Positions 9,529-17,979 of a stretch of 57,146 nt of DNA are shown piece by piece. The stretch is from Eubacteriales bacterium. GTDB lineage: Bacteria; Bacillota; Clostridia; Lachnospirales; Lachnospiraceae. Both the position numbers and the translations under genes were made by a program. The notes beneath the pieces were generated by a model that worked only from the letters and a program-made list of their open reading frames with translations, did no database searches and was not told the origin of the DNA. Location of the stretch: contig JAUNAK010000008.1 in assembly GCA_030527665.1 (NCBI GenBank), forward strand, positions 1-57,146, written 5' to 3'. Every line of letters begins with the position of its first letter. Position 1 is the first letter of the stretch.

Positions 9529-10991
9529 CAGCAGTTCTCCTCCTTCTTGCAGGCATCAAAATCTTTGTCAAGTCCGACGATCAGACCGGATCTTCCGCCG
9601 TGTTTCGTTACGTCTTCCAATCCAAGTCCTTCCACCTCACGTGCCAGGATCTCCATGACCTTCGGAGAACAGAAACCTGCCTGGCAGCGTCCCATGCCCG
9701 CGCGGGTACGGCGTTTCACACCATCCAGAGATACGGCGCCCAGCGGACGGCGGATGGCGTCGATGATCTCACCTTCGGAGACAGACTCGCATCTGCAGAT
9801 GATCGTTCCGTAAGCCGGATTCTCTTTGATCAGTGCGTTTCTTTCTTCCAATGTAAGTGTTTTCGGATCGACAGGTGCCTTTCTTGTATCAATAAAATCG
9901 CTCTTTTCTGTCAGCTGCAGGCGCTCTGCAAGGATCTCCGCTGCCATTCTGCCGATGGCCGGGCAGGCCGTCAGACCCGGAGACTCGATACCTGCCAGAT
10001 CGACAAATCCGGGAGCATCCGCCGGCTCACCGATCAGGAAATCATGCTCCGGACGATGTGCACGCAGTCCGGCAAAGGATGTAATAACGGAACGAACCGG
10101 TACATTTTTGACCGTTACCGCAGACTCTCTGGCAACAGATGCCAGTCCCTCGGCGGTGGTATTCACTGCCTCTTTATCTTCGATATCGGCAGCCGTCGGT
10201 CCTACCAGCAGATTGCCATGTACGGTCGGAGAGATCAGTACGCCCTTACCCATCTTGGACGGAAGTGCAAAGATCGTATGCGAAACATGACTGCCCGCAC
10301 TCTTATCAAGCAGATAGTACTCACCTTTTCTGGCAATGATGGAGATCTTCTCCCCGGAAACCATGTTGTGGATCTCATCTGCATATACGCCGGCAGCATT
10401 TACGACCGCCCTGGTCTCGATCTCGCCCTGATCGGTAACGACAACATATCCGTTTTCGGTACGGCGGATCGCCTCCACCTTTGTATTCATCCGGAATTCC
10501 ACGCCATTCTCCGCAGCATTTTCAGCCATGGCAATGGTCAGGTTAAACGGACATACGATTCCGCCTGTCGGTGCATCCAGAGCAGCCACTGCTTCATCGG
10601 AAATATTCGGCTCCATCTGCAGAAGTTCTTCTCTCTCAATGATGCGAAGTCCTTCTACGCCGTTCTTCTGTCCTCTCTCCAGCAGTTCCTCCAGCTTGCC
10701 TCTATCGGCCTCATCCGTACAGATGACCAGCGAACCGTTCTGTTTAAACGGAAATCCAAGCTTCTCCGACAGCTCCGGCATCATTTTGTTGCCTTCCACA
10801 TTCAGTTTTGCCATCAGGCTCCCCGGCTCTGCATCAAAACCGGCATGCACGATCGCACTGTTTGCCTTTGAGGTTCCGCAGCATACGTCTTCCTCTTTTT
10901 CCAGCAGAAGAATATCTGCCTGGTAACGGGACAGTTCACGTGCTGCGGCAGCACCGGAAACACCCGCACCGATAATCACTATATCTCTCAT
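9528..10991 (-). CDS. Anaerobic glycerol-3-phosphate dehydrogenase-like FAD protein with BFD [2Fe-2S] domain
   Basis: 487-residue DAO-type flavoprotein, GlpA-like (some relatives are annotated L-2-hydroxyglutarate oxidase). The dinucleotide motif IVIIGAGVSGAAAAREL is at the N terminus. The C-terminal part is a BFD-type [2Fe-2S] domain with ligands Cys399, Cys401, Cys436 and Cys441 (ICRCES and GRCQAGFC). E. coli GlpA is about 540 residues, so this is the shorter Firmicutes form. First gene of a three-gene operon with the oxidoreductase and DUF1667 genes. Likely oxidises glycerol-3-phosphate to dihydroxyacetone phosphate; no glycerol kinase or facilitator gene is adjacent. Start ATG follows AGGGGG. 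Confidence 0.9.
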   Translation of the reverse strand: MRDIVIIGAGVSGAAAARELSRYQADILLLEKEEDVCCGTSKANSAIVHAGFDAEPGSLMAKLNVEGNKMMPELSEKLGFPFKQNGSLVICTDEADRGKLEELLERGQKNGVEGLRIIEREELLQMEPNISDEAVAALDAPTGGIVCPFNLTIAMAENAAENGVEFRMNTKVEAIRRTENGYVVVTDQGEIETRAVVNAAGVYADEIHNMVSGEKISIIARKGEYYLLDKSAGSHVSHTIFALPSKMGKGVLISPTVHGNLLVGPTAADIEDKEAVNTTAEGLASVARESAVTVKNVPVRSVITSFAGLRAHRPEHDFLIGEPADAPGFVDLAGIESPGLTACPAIGRMAAEILAERLQLTEKSDFIDTRKAPVDPKTLTLEERNALIKENPAYGTIICRCESVSEGEIIDAIRRPLGAVSLDGVKRRTRAGMGRCQAGFCSPKVMEILAREVEGLGLEDVTKHGGRSGLIVGLDKDFDACKKEENC

Positions 10992-11046
10992 CTCTTTCCC
11001 CCTGTTTTTATGGTCTGGATCAGAATGCCCGTACCCCGGGCACCAA

Positions 11047-11097
11047 CCAACTGTAGAAGTTGGAATGGGATTCTATTACTTATGCCTGTACATTATA
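11047..11097 (-). promoter_or_regulatory. Leader of the GlpA-like operon
   Basis: A -10 TATAAT (11092-11097, minus strand) stands about 100 nt ahead of the GlpA-like gene; no convincing -35 is visible. The leader contains a 6-bp hairpin (11047-11052 with 11058-11063) and a GC-rich palindrome near 11028-11042. No known riboswitch is recognised. Confidence 0.4.
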
Positions 11098-11131
11098 ACA
11101 CATCACTATCGATATAAAATGGAATAATTAA

Positions 11132-11184
11132 AAAGATTGAGCAGATGGAATGCCGCTGTCCGGCGTCCCTTCTGCTCAATCTTT
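11132..11184. terminator. Bidirectional terminator after the LuxR-type gene
   Basis: A 14-bp stem (11132-11145 with 11171-11184) is flanked by A-runs and T-runs on both strands. On the minus strand it ends the LuxR-type transcript just upstream of the GlpA-like promoter. Confidence 0.88.
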
Positions 11185-11190
11185 TCGTTT

Positions 11191-11241
11191 CTATGCTGCC
11201 AGATAATGGAACAGTTCCCATTTGGAGGAAATTCGTTCCTA
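11191..11241 (-). repeat. In-frame 48-bp repeat of the LuxR gene tail
   Basis: The last 14 codons of the LuxR-type gene, including its TAG (11239-11280), are repeated immediately downstream at 11191-11232 with a period of 48 nt (16 codons). The second copy encodes ISSKWELFHYLAA-stop in the same frame, compared with ISSKWELFHYLVA-stop in the gene. Most differences fall at third codon positions. Confidence 0.9.
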
Positions 11242-12003
11242 TGCAACCAGATAGTGGAACAGCTCCCACTTGGAGGAGATGTTCAGTTTCCGGTAGATAT
11301 TCTGCAGATGCTTCTGCAGGGTATGCTCCGTGATCACCAGTTCTGTACAGATATCCTGGTTGCTCTTGGTCAGGAAGATCTTGGTCAGGATCTCGGTTTC
11401 CTTCGGTGTCAGATGCACCCGTTCCCGGATCTCTTCCAGTGCATGCTGAACCGGAAGATTTCTGTCACTCTTTCCGCATTTTTCATAAAATACCCGTCCC
11501 AGATGTTTCCCCAGTGTTTTCAGCAAGGCGGCATCCTCGTCTGTAAAGCTTCCCGCTTCTCTGGTTCGATACAGGGTGATCATGCCGATAAAACAATGTT
11601 TATACACCACCGACATCTGCAGGCTGTCCAGTACATGAAAGCCCTGGTAGCAGCTGCGGAACAGTGCGGAATGTCTGCGGTCTTCCTCCGACAGCAGACC
11701 GCTTTTGCGAACGGCGATCGACTCATTGGCAAAGATCCGCCACTCGGAAGGATTCTGTTCGATCCGCTGCACATAGCTCAGCTCCGCATTTTTAAAACGC
11801 TGCGGTTCACAATAGATCTCCGAGATCTGCAGGTCACTGCTTCTGTTCTCCGGATCGTTATCGATCAGCAGGATACTGGCATACTGATAGGGGATCAGCA
11901 TCTTCATATAAGAAAATAGTTCTCTCTTCACTTCCTGAAAGCTTGCTGCGGAATGCAGGGCATATACCAGATTGTCATATAATAAAAATGTATTCTTTTC
12001 CAT
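11239..12003 (-). CDS. LuxR-type HTH transcriptional regulator
   Basis: 254-residue cytoplasmic regulator. The C-terminal 60 residues form a LuxR/GerE helix-turn-helix (LTPKETEILTKIFLTK, then ITEHTLQKHLQNIYRKLNI). The N-terminal 190 residues resemble a GAF-like sensor domain (KMLIPYQYASILLIDND, and MSVVYKHCFIGMITLYRT) but no receiver aspartate is visible, so it is not a canonical response regulator. The nearest genes are the GlpA-like operon downstream (same strand, separated by a terminator) and a membrane operon upstream; target unknown. Start ATG after GTGAGG. The 3 prime end is followed by a diverged in-frame copy of its own last 14 codons. Confidence 0.9.
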   Translation of the reverse strand: MEKNTFLLYDNLVYALHSAASFQEVKRELFSYMKMLIPYQYASILLIDNDPENRSSDLQISEIYCEPQRFKNAELSYVQRIEQNPSEWRIFANESIAVRKSGLLSEEDRRHSALFRSCYQGFHVLDSLQMSVVYKHCFIGMITLYRTREAGSFTDEDAALLKTLGKHLGRVFYEKCGKSDRNLPVQHALEEIRERVHLTPKETEILTKIFLTKSNQDICTELVITEHTLQKHLQNIYRKLNISSKWELFHYLVA

Positions 12004-12150
12004 GGCTGTACCTCACTTTTGCCGTCTGCCTGTCAGCAGGACGGGACCTCTTTTGACGGGATGCACGTTTTTACATTAAAAACCGATTGTACTTTGCTCC
12101 GCGTTCCCGCAGGCGCCGCCGAATTCGGATTCCGGTCTCTAAACGCAAAA

Positions 12151-12185
12151 AAAGAGGCACTTCCCTCTATGGGAAATGCCTCTTT
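12151..12185 (-). terminator. Terminator of the membrane/MBL operon
   Basis: Two-part stem AAAGAGGCA / TGCCTCTTT with inner TTCCC / GGGAA and loop TCTA. On the minus strand it is followed by seven T residues (12147-12153 on the plus strand are A). It ends the operon that starts at 16796. Confidence 0.85.
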
Positions 12186-12265
12186 GCATCTGCTAGTACA
12201 TTACCAGTTTTTCTACTGATTTTCAAGTATAAATTTTCTTTTTTTGAAAACACTTCCGTTTCTTT

Positions 12266-13714
12266 CTATTTTAATATGACCGAATTCGGTGCAGTCGCAT
12301 AGTATACGGTCTCTGCTCCCATACTTTCCATCAGTTCTCTGTTCTCCGGGGTGGTAAACCGTGCATTTTCCTCGGAGGGATTCATCAGCCACTCGGGAGC
12401 ATCGAAAAAGGCTTTTTCGGGTTTGACCAGACGGTAAAACTTCTCGCTCACTCCGTCGTTTCCATGATGCGCCATCTGAATGTATGTCGAAGGCAGATCC
12501 TCTCCGAACCGGTCAATGATCTTCTGTTCCTGCTTTGCCTCGACATCCGCACAGAACAGCATGCTCTGTTCATTTCCGATCATCTTCAGCATCAATGCAC
12601 CGTCATTGGCTGCACTGCCGCCCTCCTTCTGTGAATAGTCATGCAGGCACTTAACCGTAAGCCCGTATATGTCCAGAACATCTCCTGCCTTCAGATACTG
12701 CAGACGTTCCTCCCCCTGCACAGCTTCCTGCCACATAACAAATACTTCATACTCATCCCAGGGCTTTGCTTCCTTTTCATATCGTACAGGATCAAACTCC
12801 GACGCATAGATCACATCGATATCCGGGCAGTCTCCGGATGTATAAACGGCCGTGAAGGCTTCTATATGATCCGGATGCGGATGGGTCAGAAACCATACAT
12901 CCACATGGTCTCCGAGTTCACGAATGACTTCTCTGACCTGTTCGGCATCCTCCGTGTGCCCGCCGTCGATCACGATCAGATGACCGTAAATGTCCTGGAT
13001 CGTATAAAACATCGCCTGCGCACCGGACAGGGAAGCATATTGCGTGATGTACCACATGTTTCCGCCGTCTTCCCGATCTTTCATCGTATTGCGGAGGATC
13101 ACGTTATTCTCCAGACGGTCAGTTTCTTCAAAACCCAGATCCAGAGCTGTTTCCCACACCGTGGATTCCTCCTGAAAGGACAGATAATCCGCCTTGTCCT
13201 TCAAAGCCTGAAACAGGATTTCCTCATCGCTTCCTTCTGCCATGGAGAAACGTACCTTTTCCGGTACCCGGTCGGTCAGATCCGTGTCTGTCACCACCAG
13301 GCATTCCCCGCTTTCTGTCCGAAATGCTTTCTCATACGGATTCAGACCTTTGATTCGATATACATTCACGTCCAGACCGATCGTTCCGAGCAGGATCAGC
13401 ACCAGCACAGCCAGACCTGCCCAAAATCCCCGCCGGCTTTTTGCTGCGCCAAGCCAATGCGCACCTGCAGCTCCGGCAAAGATCAATGTCGGCACGCTGA
13501 GGAGCAGCGCACTGTATCCGCTCTCCCCCATCCGTTCCAGCAGCACGGCGCCTGCCGGAAAGACAAAAACAAGAACATAGCCGGCATAGGTAAGCCAGAC
13601 CTTCTTCTGTTTTTTTCCAAATTTAACAAATGCGTACAGCCAGGCAGCCGCGGCAATGAGATACATCAAACCGCCGATTCCGTAATACTGTACAGCATCT
13701 TTCCACTGCTCCAC
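12266..13714 (-). CDS. Membrane-anchored ComEC/Rec2-like MBL-fold protein
   Basis: 482 residues: three or four N-terminal transmembrane segments (about residues 13-30, 40-58, 68-88 and 97-115) followed by an extracytoplasmic or cytoplasmic metallo-beta-lactamase domain (about 230-482). The metal motif FLTHPHPDHIEAF is intact, as are DGGH before it and FCADVE and MAHHGN after it, resembling the C-terminal hydrolase domain of ComEC. The ComEC permease core is absent, so a DNA-uptake channel is unlikely. It is the last gene of a four-gene membrane operon, 38 nt after its neighbour. Translation probably begins at GTG (13712-13714) behind GGAAG. Function unknown; a cell-surface hydrolase acting with the neighbouring polytopic proteins is plausible. 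Confidence 0.8.
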   Translation of the reverse strand: MEQWKDAVQYYGIGGLMYLIAAAAWLYAFVKFGKKQKKVWLTYAGYVLVFVFPAGAVLLERMGESGYSALLLSVPTLIFAGAAGAHWLGAAKSRRGFWAGLAVLVLILLGTIGLDVNVYRIKGLNPYEKAFRTESGECLVVTDTDLTDRVPEKVRFSMAEGSDEEILFQALKDKADYLSFQEESTVWETALDLGFEETDRLENNVILRNTMKDREDGGNMWYITQYASLSGAQAMFYTIQDIYGHLIVIDGGHTEDAEQVREVIRELGDHVDVWFLTHPHPDHIEAFTAVYTSGDCPDIDVIYASEFDPVRYEKEAKPWDEYEVFVMWQEAVQGEERLQYLKAGDVLDIYGLTVKCLHDYSQKEGGSAANDGALMLKMIGNEQSMLFCADVEAKQEQKIIDRFGEDLPSTYIQMAHHGNDGVSEKFYRLVKPEKAFFDAPEWLMNPSEENARFTTPENRELMESMGAETVYYATAPNSVILK

Positions 13715-13752
13715 TATAATTCTTCCATCCTTTCCAACTGTCTCAACGCTCT

Positions 13753-14841
13753 TTATTCTTTAGATACGATTCCCCCGGCTGCTGCACCGATCACCCAGGA
13801 CACTGCTCCCAGCACAACTGCGATCGGAGAATACAGCAGGATCAGCATACTGCAGGTGATCAGCAGGATACACGCATTCACTGTTTTCTGTATGAGATTC
13901 TTATCGATTCCGTGAGCCCGCACCTGTATCGCAAAATCCCTTACGGCATCCGTCCATTTCAGCGTTCCGAGAAACAGTGCGGGGATCCACACACATGCCA
14001 GCAATGTCTCACTTCTCCAGGGACAGATGAACAGACCAAAGGTATCCAGCGAATCGGTAAACACAGCTGTCAGAAAAGTCAGATACAAAATGGTCATAAA
14101 TGCATTCTGTTTTTTCCGTTCTTCGGGAAACAGATATTCAGCCAGTTCCCCATACAAGGACAGAGCGATCACAAAGATTACCAGAGATACCCATACCAGC
14201 AGTACCCGGGCCTCTGTATCTCCTGTCAGCTGACCGATCGTATAATACAGACGATGGATCGGTCTGAACTCCCAACCGTCCGCGGTAAGATATACCTGTG
14301 CCTCGTTTTGGTAGCGGCAGGAATTGAACAGTCCAAAGCCGGCCAGCATTGTTGCCGTATATACAGCTATAAGCAGATCTGCAAGCTTCTGCTCCCTGTT
14401 CCTTTGATTCGCCTTCTGCCTTTCTTCATTTTTTAACGCAGCAGCATATAACTTTTCGCTGTCTGCAGCTGCTTCGTTCTTTTTCCTCTTTTCAGCAGAA
14501 AGAAGATTCTTTACGCAGACAGACAGTACGGTCAAGCCGGCGCAGGAAAGGACGATTCCCGAAATACTGATCCATTTCCAGATGTTTCCAATTCCCGCTG
14601 CCTGCAACCGCCCGGTATGCAGTTCCAGATAATAGACAGCCGCATAGCAGATTCCCAGCGACAGATATCCATAGAGAACGGCATGCCGCAGACGCTCCGA
14701 ACGCTCTGTAAAGGCAGCTTTCTTCTGTGCTTTCCGCACACTCTCCTGCTTTTCAGAAAAATATTTCTGCAGTTCTCCCAGAAACCATCCCCAGAGGATC
14801 GGACAGGCACAGAAATATACGATAAATTTAATACGATCCAT
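13753..14841 (-). CDS. Polytopic membrane protein of unknown function
   Basis: 362 residues with about seven or eight predicted transmembrane segments (for example YLSLGICYAAVYYLEL, VLLVWVSLVIFVIALSLYG, and the C-terminal VNACILLITCSMLILLY then VVLGAVSWVIGAAAGG). A charged cytoplasmic stretch rich in Lys, Glu and Ala lies at about residues 118-150. I do not recognise the family. It sits between a GT-C-like membrane protein (40 nt upstream) and the MBL membrane protein, with which it is presumably cotranscribed. Start at ATG (14839-14841) with only a weak GGAA ribosome binding site. Confidence 0.7.
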   Translation of the reverse strand: MDRIKFIVYFCACPILWGWFLGELQKYFSEKQESVRKAQKKAAFTERSERLRHAVLYGYLSLGICYAAVYYLELHTGRLQAAGIGNIWKWISISGIVLSCAGLTVLSVCVKNLLSAEKRKKNEAAADSEKLYAAALKNEERQKANQRNREQKLADLLIAVYTATMLAGFGLFNSCRYQNEAQVYLTADGWEFRPIHRLYYTIGQLTGDTEARVLLVWVSLVIFVIALSLYGELAEYLFPEERKKQNAFMTILYLTFLTAVFTDSLDTFGLFICPWRSETLLACVWIPALFLGTLKWTDAVRDFAIQVRAHGIDKNLIQKTVNACILLITCSMLILLYSPIAVVLGAVSWVIGAAAGGIVSKE

Positions 14842-14880
14842 TGTTATTTTCCATACGGCGTACGTTCCGTTTCCGCCGCA

Positions 14881-15972
14881 CTACCCTTTCATTTTCCAAT
14901 ATAACCAGCCATAGACAAGTGTCGGCAGGCAGACCAGAACCACCAGCGGCAGTTCTTTCCATCTGCGTTTCAGCAGAATATCCCAGAAGCAGAACGGCCC
15001 CGCAAGCAGTCCGGAACCGACGATACCGACTCCGCTGAGATAACAGCCTGCCTGGCAGGCGATCCACATGCACAGATAGAGCACAACTCTGTTCTTTTCC
15101 GTATCCGCAAGCAGAAAATAAAGCAGAAACAACGCCGGGATAACAACAGCCGCAAACAAAGCCTTTCCCTGCCAGATCCGCACCAGGGTAACTGCAGCCT
15201 GTGTATGTGTATTTCCCCCAAAGGTCAGCAGTACGATCTCAACAGCCAGCAGAAAGCCCAGTGTTTTTGTGCATTCCTGCTTCATCAGCACATCTCCGAT
15301 CAGAAAGTAGGCAAGGATGCAGCAGAAAAACAGGAAAAACGGCAGTATCGTATGTGCGGCAACTGCCGGATGGATACGGATCACTTTTGCCAGCAGTGCA
15401 AATGTCATCACCCAGGGAGACACCAGATCCCTCTCCGGATAATAGCCGTCACCGATAAATTCACCGGTATTCCAGCTGTACTGATACATCGTATCCGTAT
15501 ACCAGGCATCGACAGCATTGCCGATGTATCGCGCATCGTCATCATCGACATGCATGCGCAGTACATACTGCCCGGCCATGACGGCAAACAGCAGAATGAC
15601 CGCGGCAAGCAGAAGGACTGAGCCTTTTGTCCATACGTCCTTCTTATGTGCCTTCTTTCGCAGCCTGCCATAAAGGTTTCCGGTTCCGGACAGTCTTTTT
15701 CGCACAAACAGCCATTCCACCAGAACCGTTCCTGCAGCCAGAGCAAAAAACGCAGCAATAAAGGCCGTCAGAGATCTTCGCTGCAGCACCAGAGGAACAG
15801 CCGTCAGCTGCATCTCTGCAAGCATCAGCAGCATTCCCATCAGATAGGCAAACGCACAGACATGCAGTGTTCTGTTTTTATATAACGGACATGGAAGGGC
15901 AAGAGGCAGGCCAAGAAGCATGGGCAGACCGATCAACACAGCAAAAATCATACAGATCTTATATACTATCAT
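14881..15972 (-). CDS. DUF6077-like / GT-C-fold polytopic membrane protein
   Basis: 363 residues with about nine hydrophobic segments. An acidic loop HVDDDDARYIGNAVDAW follows the fourth or fifth segment, in the place where membrane-embedded GT-C glycosyltransferases carry their metal or donor-binding acidic residues. The sequence resembles the N-terminal portion of DUF6077-type proteins of Lachnospiraceae and stops shortly after a last helix (PTLVYGWLYWKMKG). The start overlaps the upstream gene by 4 nt (ATGA), so translation is coupled. A role in surface glycan synthesis is an inference from the acidic motif and membrane topology. Confidence 0.65.
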   Translation of the reverse strand: MIVYKICMIFAVLIGLPMLLGLPLALPCPLYKNRTLHVCAFAYLMGMLLMLAEMQLTAVPLVLQRRSLTAFIAAFFALAAGTVLVEWLFVRKRLSGTGNLYGRLRKKAHKKDVWTKGSVLLLAAVILLFAVMAGQYVLRMHVDDDDARYIGNAVDAWYTDTMYQYSWNTGEFIGDGYYPERDLVSPWVMTFALLAKVIRIHPAVAAHTILPFFLFFCCILAYFLIGDVLMKQECTKTLGFLLAVEIVLLTFGGNTHTQAAVTLVRIWQGKALFAAVVIPALFLLYFLLADTEKNRVVLYLCMWIACQAGCYLSGVGIVGSGLLAGPFCFWDILLKRRWKELPLVVLVCLPTLVYGWLYWKMKG

Positions 15973-16796
15973 TCTACTTCTCCCTCAACGGAATAGATGC
16001 CGTAACCGCCGGCATAACTTTCCAGTACAAACCCCGCATCCAGCAGAATCCGGTCTCCACCGTTCTCTGCCGTCTCCTCTGCCGTCGGCAGCAGCAGATA
16101 GTTAAATCCTTCCTCCTGCATACATGCATATGCATACTCCCAGTCAAAGTCTTCCCGGAAGTCTGTGGAGATCGGAAAGTCACCGAAGCCCTCATCATAA
16201 AAACATCTCGCCGTTTTTCTTCCGGTCGTTCCCATCCGCTCCCCCCAGCGGCCGTATGCCATCTGGATCCGTGGCGAGATCTGCCGGATGTGTGCAGCCA
16301 GCTGACCATCCGTTACGATCCTCGGAATGTCATCCGGCTCAAGACGCTGCAGTTCATTTGCAATAGCAATATCACTTGCAGGAAGCTTCCACACATTCTC
16401 TGCCGCCGAAAATCCGGTTTCCTCATTCGCATATACAAATGCCCCCGAAAACAGACAAAGAAGTCCCAGATATACGGCAGCAAAAATCTTTTTTCCCGGC
16501 CTTTGGATATGGCTGATCATATCCACGGCCGCATATGCGATCGTCAAAATGACCGGAATCGTCCAGAAGATCCTCCAGTACGAATACCGCAGCGTATGCG
16601 ACCAGATATACCGGTAACATACGGGATTCAGAATAAGCAGCGTTAAAAGCAGTGATGGAATCACCAGTTTCAGACGCATCTTTTTTTCCGTAGTCCAGAT
16701 ATACAGCAAGCCCAACAGATACAATCCAAAAAAATAATTCCCATTGAATCCGTTATGGAATTGATCTAACATCGAAAGCCATGCCTCATTCAACAT
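15969..16796 (-). CDS. Membrane protein resembling the C-terminal half of a GT-C glycosyltransferase
   Basis: 275 residues from the ATG at 16794-16796, which follows AGGAAGG by about 8 nt; a GTG 12 codons upstream has no ribosome binding site and abuts a hairpin. Four or five transmembrane segments fill the first 130 residues, followed by a soluble domain ending FNYLLLPTAEETAE and YGGYGIYSVEG-like residues. That layout resembles the C-terminal soluble domain of YfhO-like or DUF6077-like GT-C proteins. First gene of the four-gene operon. Its gene product and the next one look like the two halves of one GT-C protein in swapped order, which is a hypothesis. Confidence 0.6.
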   Translation of the reverse strand: MLNEAWLSMLDQFHNGFNGNYFFGLYLLGLLYIWTTEKKMRLKLVIPSLLLTLLILNPVCYRYIWSHTLRYSYWRIFWTIPVILTIAYAAVDMISHIQRPGKKIFAAVYLGLLCLFSGAFVYANEETGFSAAENVWKLPASDIAIANELQRLEPDDIPRIVTDGQLAAHIRQISPRIQMAYGRWGERMGTTGRKTARCFYDEGFGDFPISTDFREDFDWEYAYACMQEEGFNYLLLPTAEETAENGGDRILLDAGFVLESYAGGYGIYSVEGEVE

Positions 16797-16832
16797 CAAA
16801 TAAGCCCTTCCTATCCAACTGTATTGGGGCAC

Positions 16833-16855
16833 AACCTGACAGCAGATGTCAGGTT
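16833..16855. other. Hairpin in the divergent intergenic region
   Basis: Perfect 9-bp inverted repeat AACCTGACA / TGTCAGGTT with a 5-nt loop, just upstream of the first gene of the membrane operon. It could be an operator or part of the leader; it lies between the -10 candidate at 16883-16888 (minus strand TATACT) and the start codon. Confidence 0.5.
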
Positions 16856-16910
16856 TGCCGTGAACAGCAGCATTTACACCTCAGTATAGCATACCTTCCT
16901 ACATTTTCAT

Positions 16911-16939
16911 TTGATTCTCTTTCATTTTTCAACTATACT
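16911..16939 (+). promoter_or_regulatory. Promoter of the glycosyltransferase operon
   Basis: Plus-strand -35 TTGATT (16911-16916), 17-nt spacer and -10 TATACT (16934-16939), about 90 nt before the GT2 gene. A small GGGGC/GCCCC hairpin follows at 16997-17010. Confidence 0.6.
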
Positions 16940-17031
16940 TTGATGGATGGGGAGAAAGTATTATTTCCTAATTACATATTCGATCCACAAAACAAAGGGG
17001 GCATCGCCCCGCACGAAAGGTATTGTTATCT

Positions 17032-17979
17032 ATGAAGAAAATAACCTTAATTGTTCCCTGCTATAACGAGGAAGAAGTATTGCCGGTCTTTTATGACCGA
17101 AGCACAGAGGTTCTGAAAGGAATGCCCTGCGACTATACGCTTCTTTTTATCAATGACGGTTCCAAAGACCGTACTCTGGAAATATTAAAGACACTGGCAG
17201 CCTCTGATGAACATGTAAAATACTTATCTTTTTCGAGAAACTTCGGAAAGGAATCCGCGATGTACGCCGGCTTTACCAATGCCGACGGTGATTACGTTGC
17301 CGTTATGGATGTTGACCTGCAGGATCCGCCGGAACTTCTTCCGGAAATGTTTAAAATTCTTGAAACAGAAGAATATGACAGTGTTGCCACCCGCAGAGAA
17401 AACCGTGCCGGTGAGCCGCCGATCCGCAGTTTCTTTGCACATCGATTCTATCACCTGATCAATCGTATCTCCGATGCGGATATCATGGACGGTGCCAGAG
17501 ATTTCCGTCTGATGAAGAGAAGCATGGTTGATGCCATTGTTGCCATGTCGGAATACAACCGTTTCTCAAAAGGTATTTTTGGCTGGATCGGTTTCAAGAC
17601 CAAGTGGCTGGCTTATGAAAATGTGGAGCGTGCAGCCGGTGAGACCAAGTGGAGCTTCTGGAAACTGTTCAAATATGCACTGACAGGAATCATGACCTTC
17701 TCGCAGATCCCGCTGAATATTGCTTCCTGGGCAGGCATCGGATTGTCCGGTGTATCTTTCCTGGCAATCATCTTTATTATCATCCGGCGTCTGGCCTGGG
17801 GTGATCCGGTGCAGGGATGGGCTTCTCTTGTGTGCATCATCACCTTTATCGGCGGCATCCAGCTGCTTTGTCTGGGAATCATCGGTCAGTATATTGCCCT
17901 GATCTATCTGGAGAGCAAAAAAAGACCGCATTATATTATTTCTGAAACCAATATCGAAGACACAAGGAGAATCCGCTGA
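17032..17979 (+). CDS. GtrB/DPM1-like polyprenyl-phosphate glycosyltransferase (GT2)
   Basis: 315 residues. The N-terminal GT2 catalytic domain has LIVPCYNEEE, the donor-binding INDGSKDRT, the DVDLQDPPE metal motif and the RDFRLMKR segment typical of bactoprenol glucosyltransferases. Two C-terminal transmembrane helices (about residues 233-255 and 268-292) anchor it in the membrane. It transfers a sugar from a nucleotide donor to undecaprenyl phosphate on the cytoplasmic face. The next gene, overlapping by one base, is a GtrII-like transferase that would use the lipid-linked sugar outside. No GtrA-type flippase gene is adjacent. Start at ATG (17032) behind GAAAGG. Confidence 0.93.
   Translation: MKKITLIVPCYNEEEVLPVFYDRSTEVLKGMPCDYTLLFINDGSKDRTLEILKTLAASDEHVKYLSFSRNFGKESAMYAGFTNADGDYVAVMDVDLQDPPELLPEMFKILETEEYDSVATRRENRAGEPPIRSFFAHRFYHLINRISDADIMDGARDFRLMKRSMVDAIVAMSEYNRFSKGIFGWIGFKTKWLAYENVERAAGETKWSFWKLFKYALTGIMTFSQIPLNIASWAGIGLSGVSFLAIIFIIIRRLAWGDPVQGWASLVCIITFIGGIQLLCLGIIGQYIALIYLESKKRPHYIISETNIEDTRRIR

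Noticed and set aside
12266-13714. Competence protein ComEC
   Set aside because: Only the MBL domain resembles ComEC; the channel domain is missing and no other competence genes are nearby.
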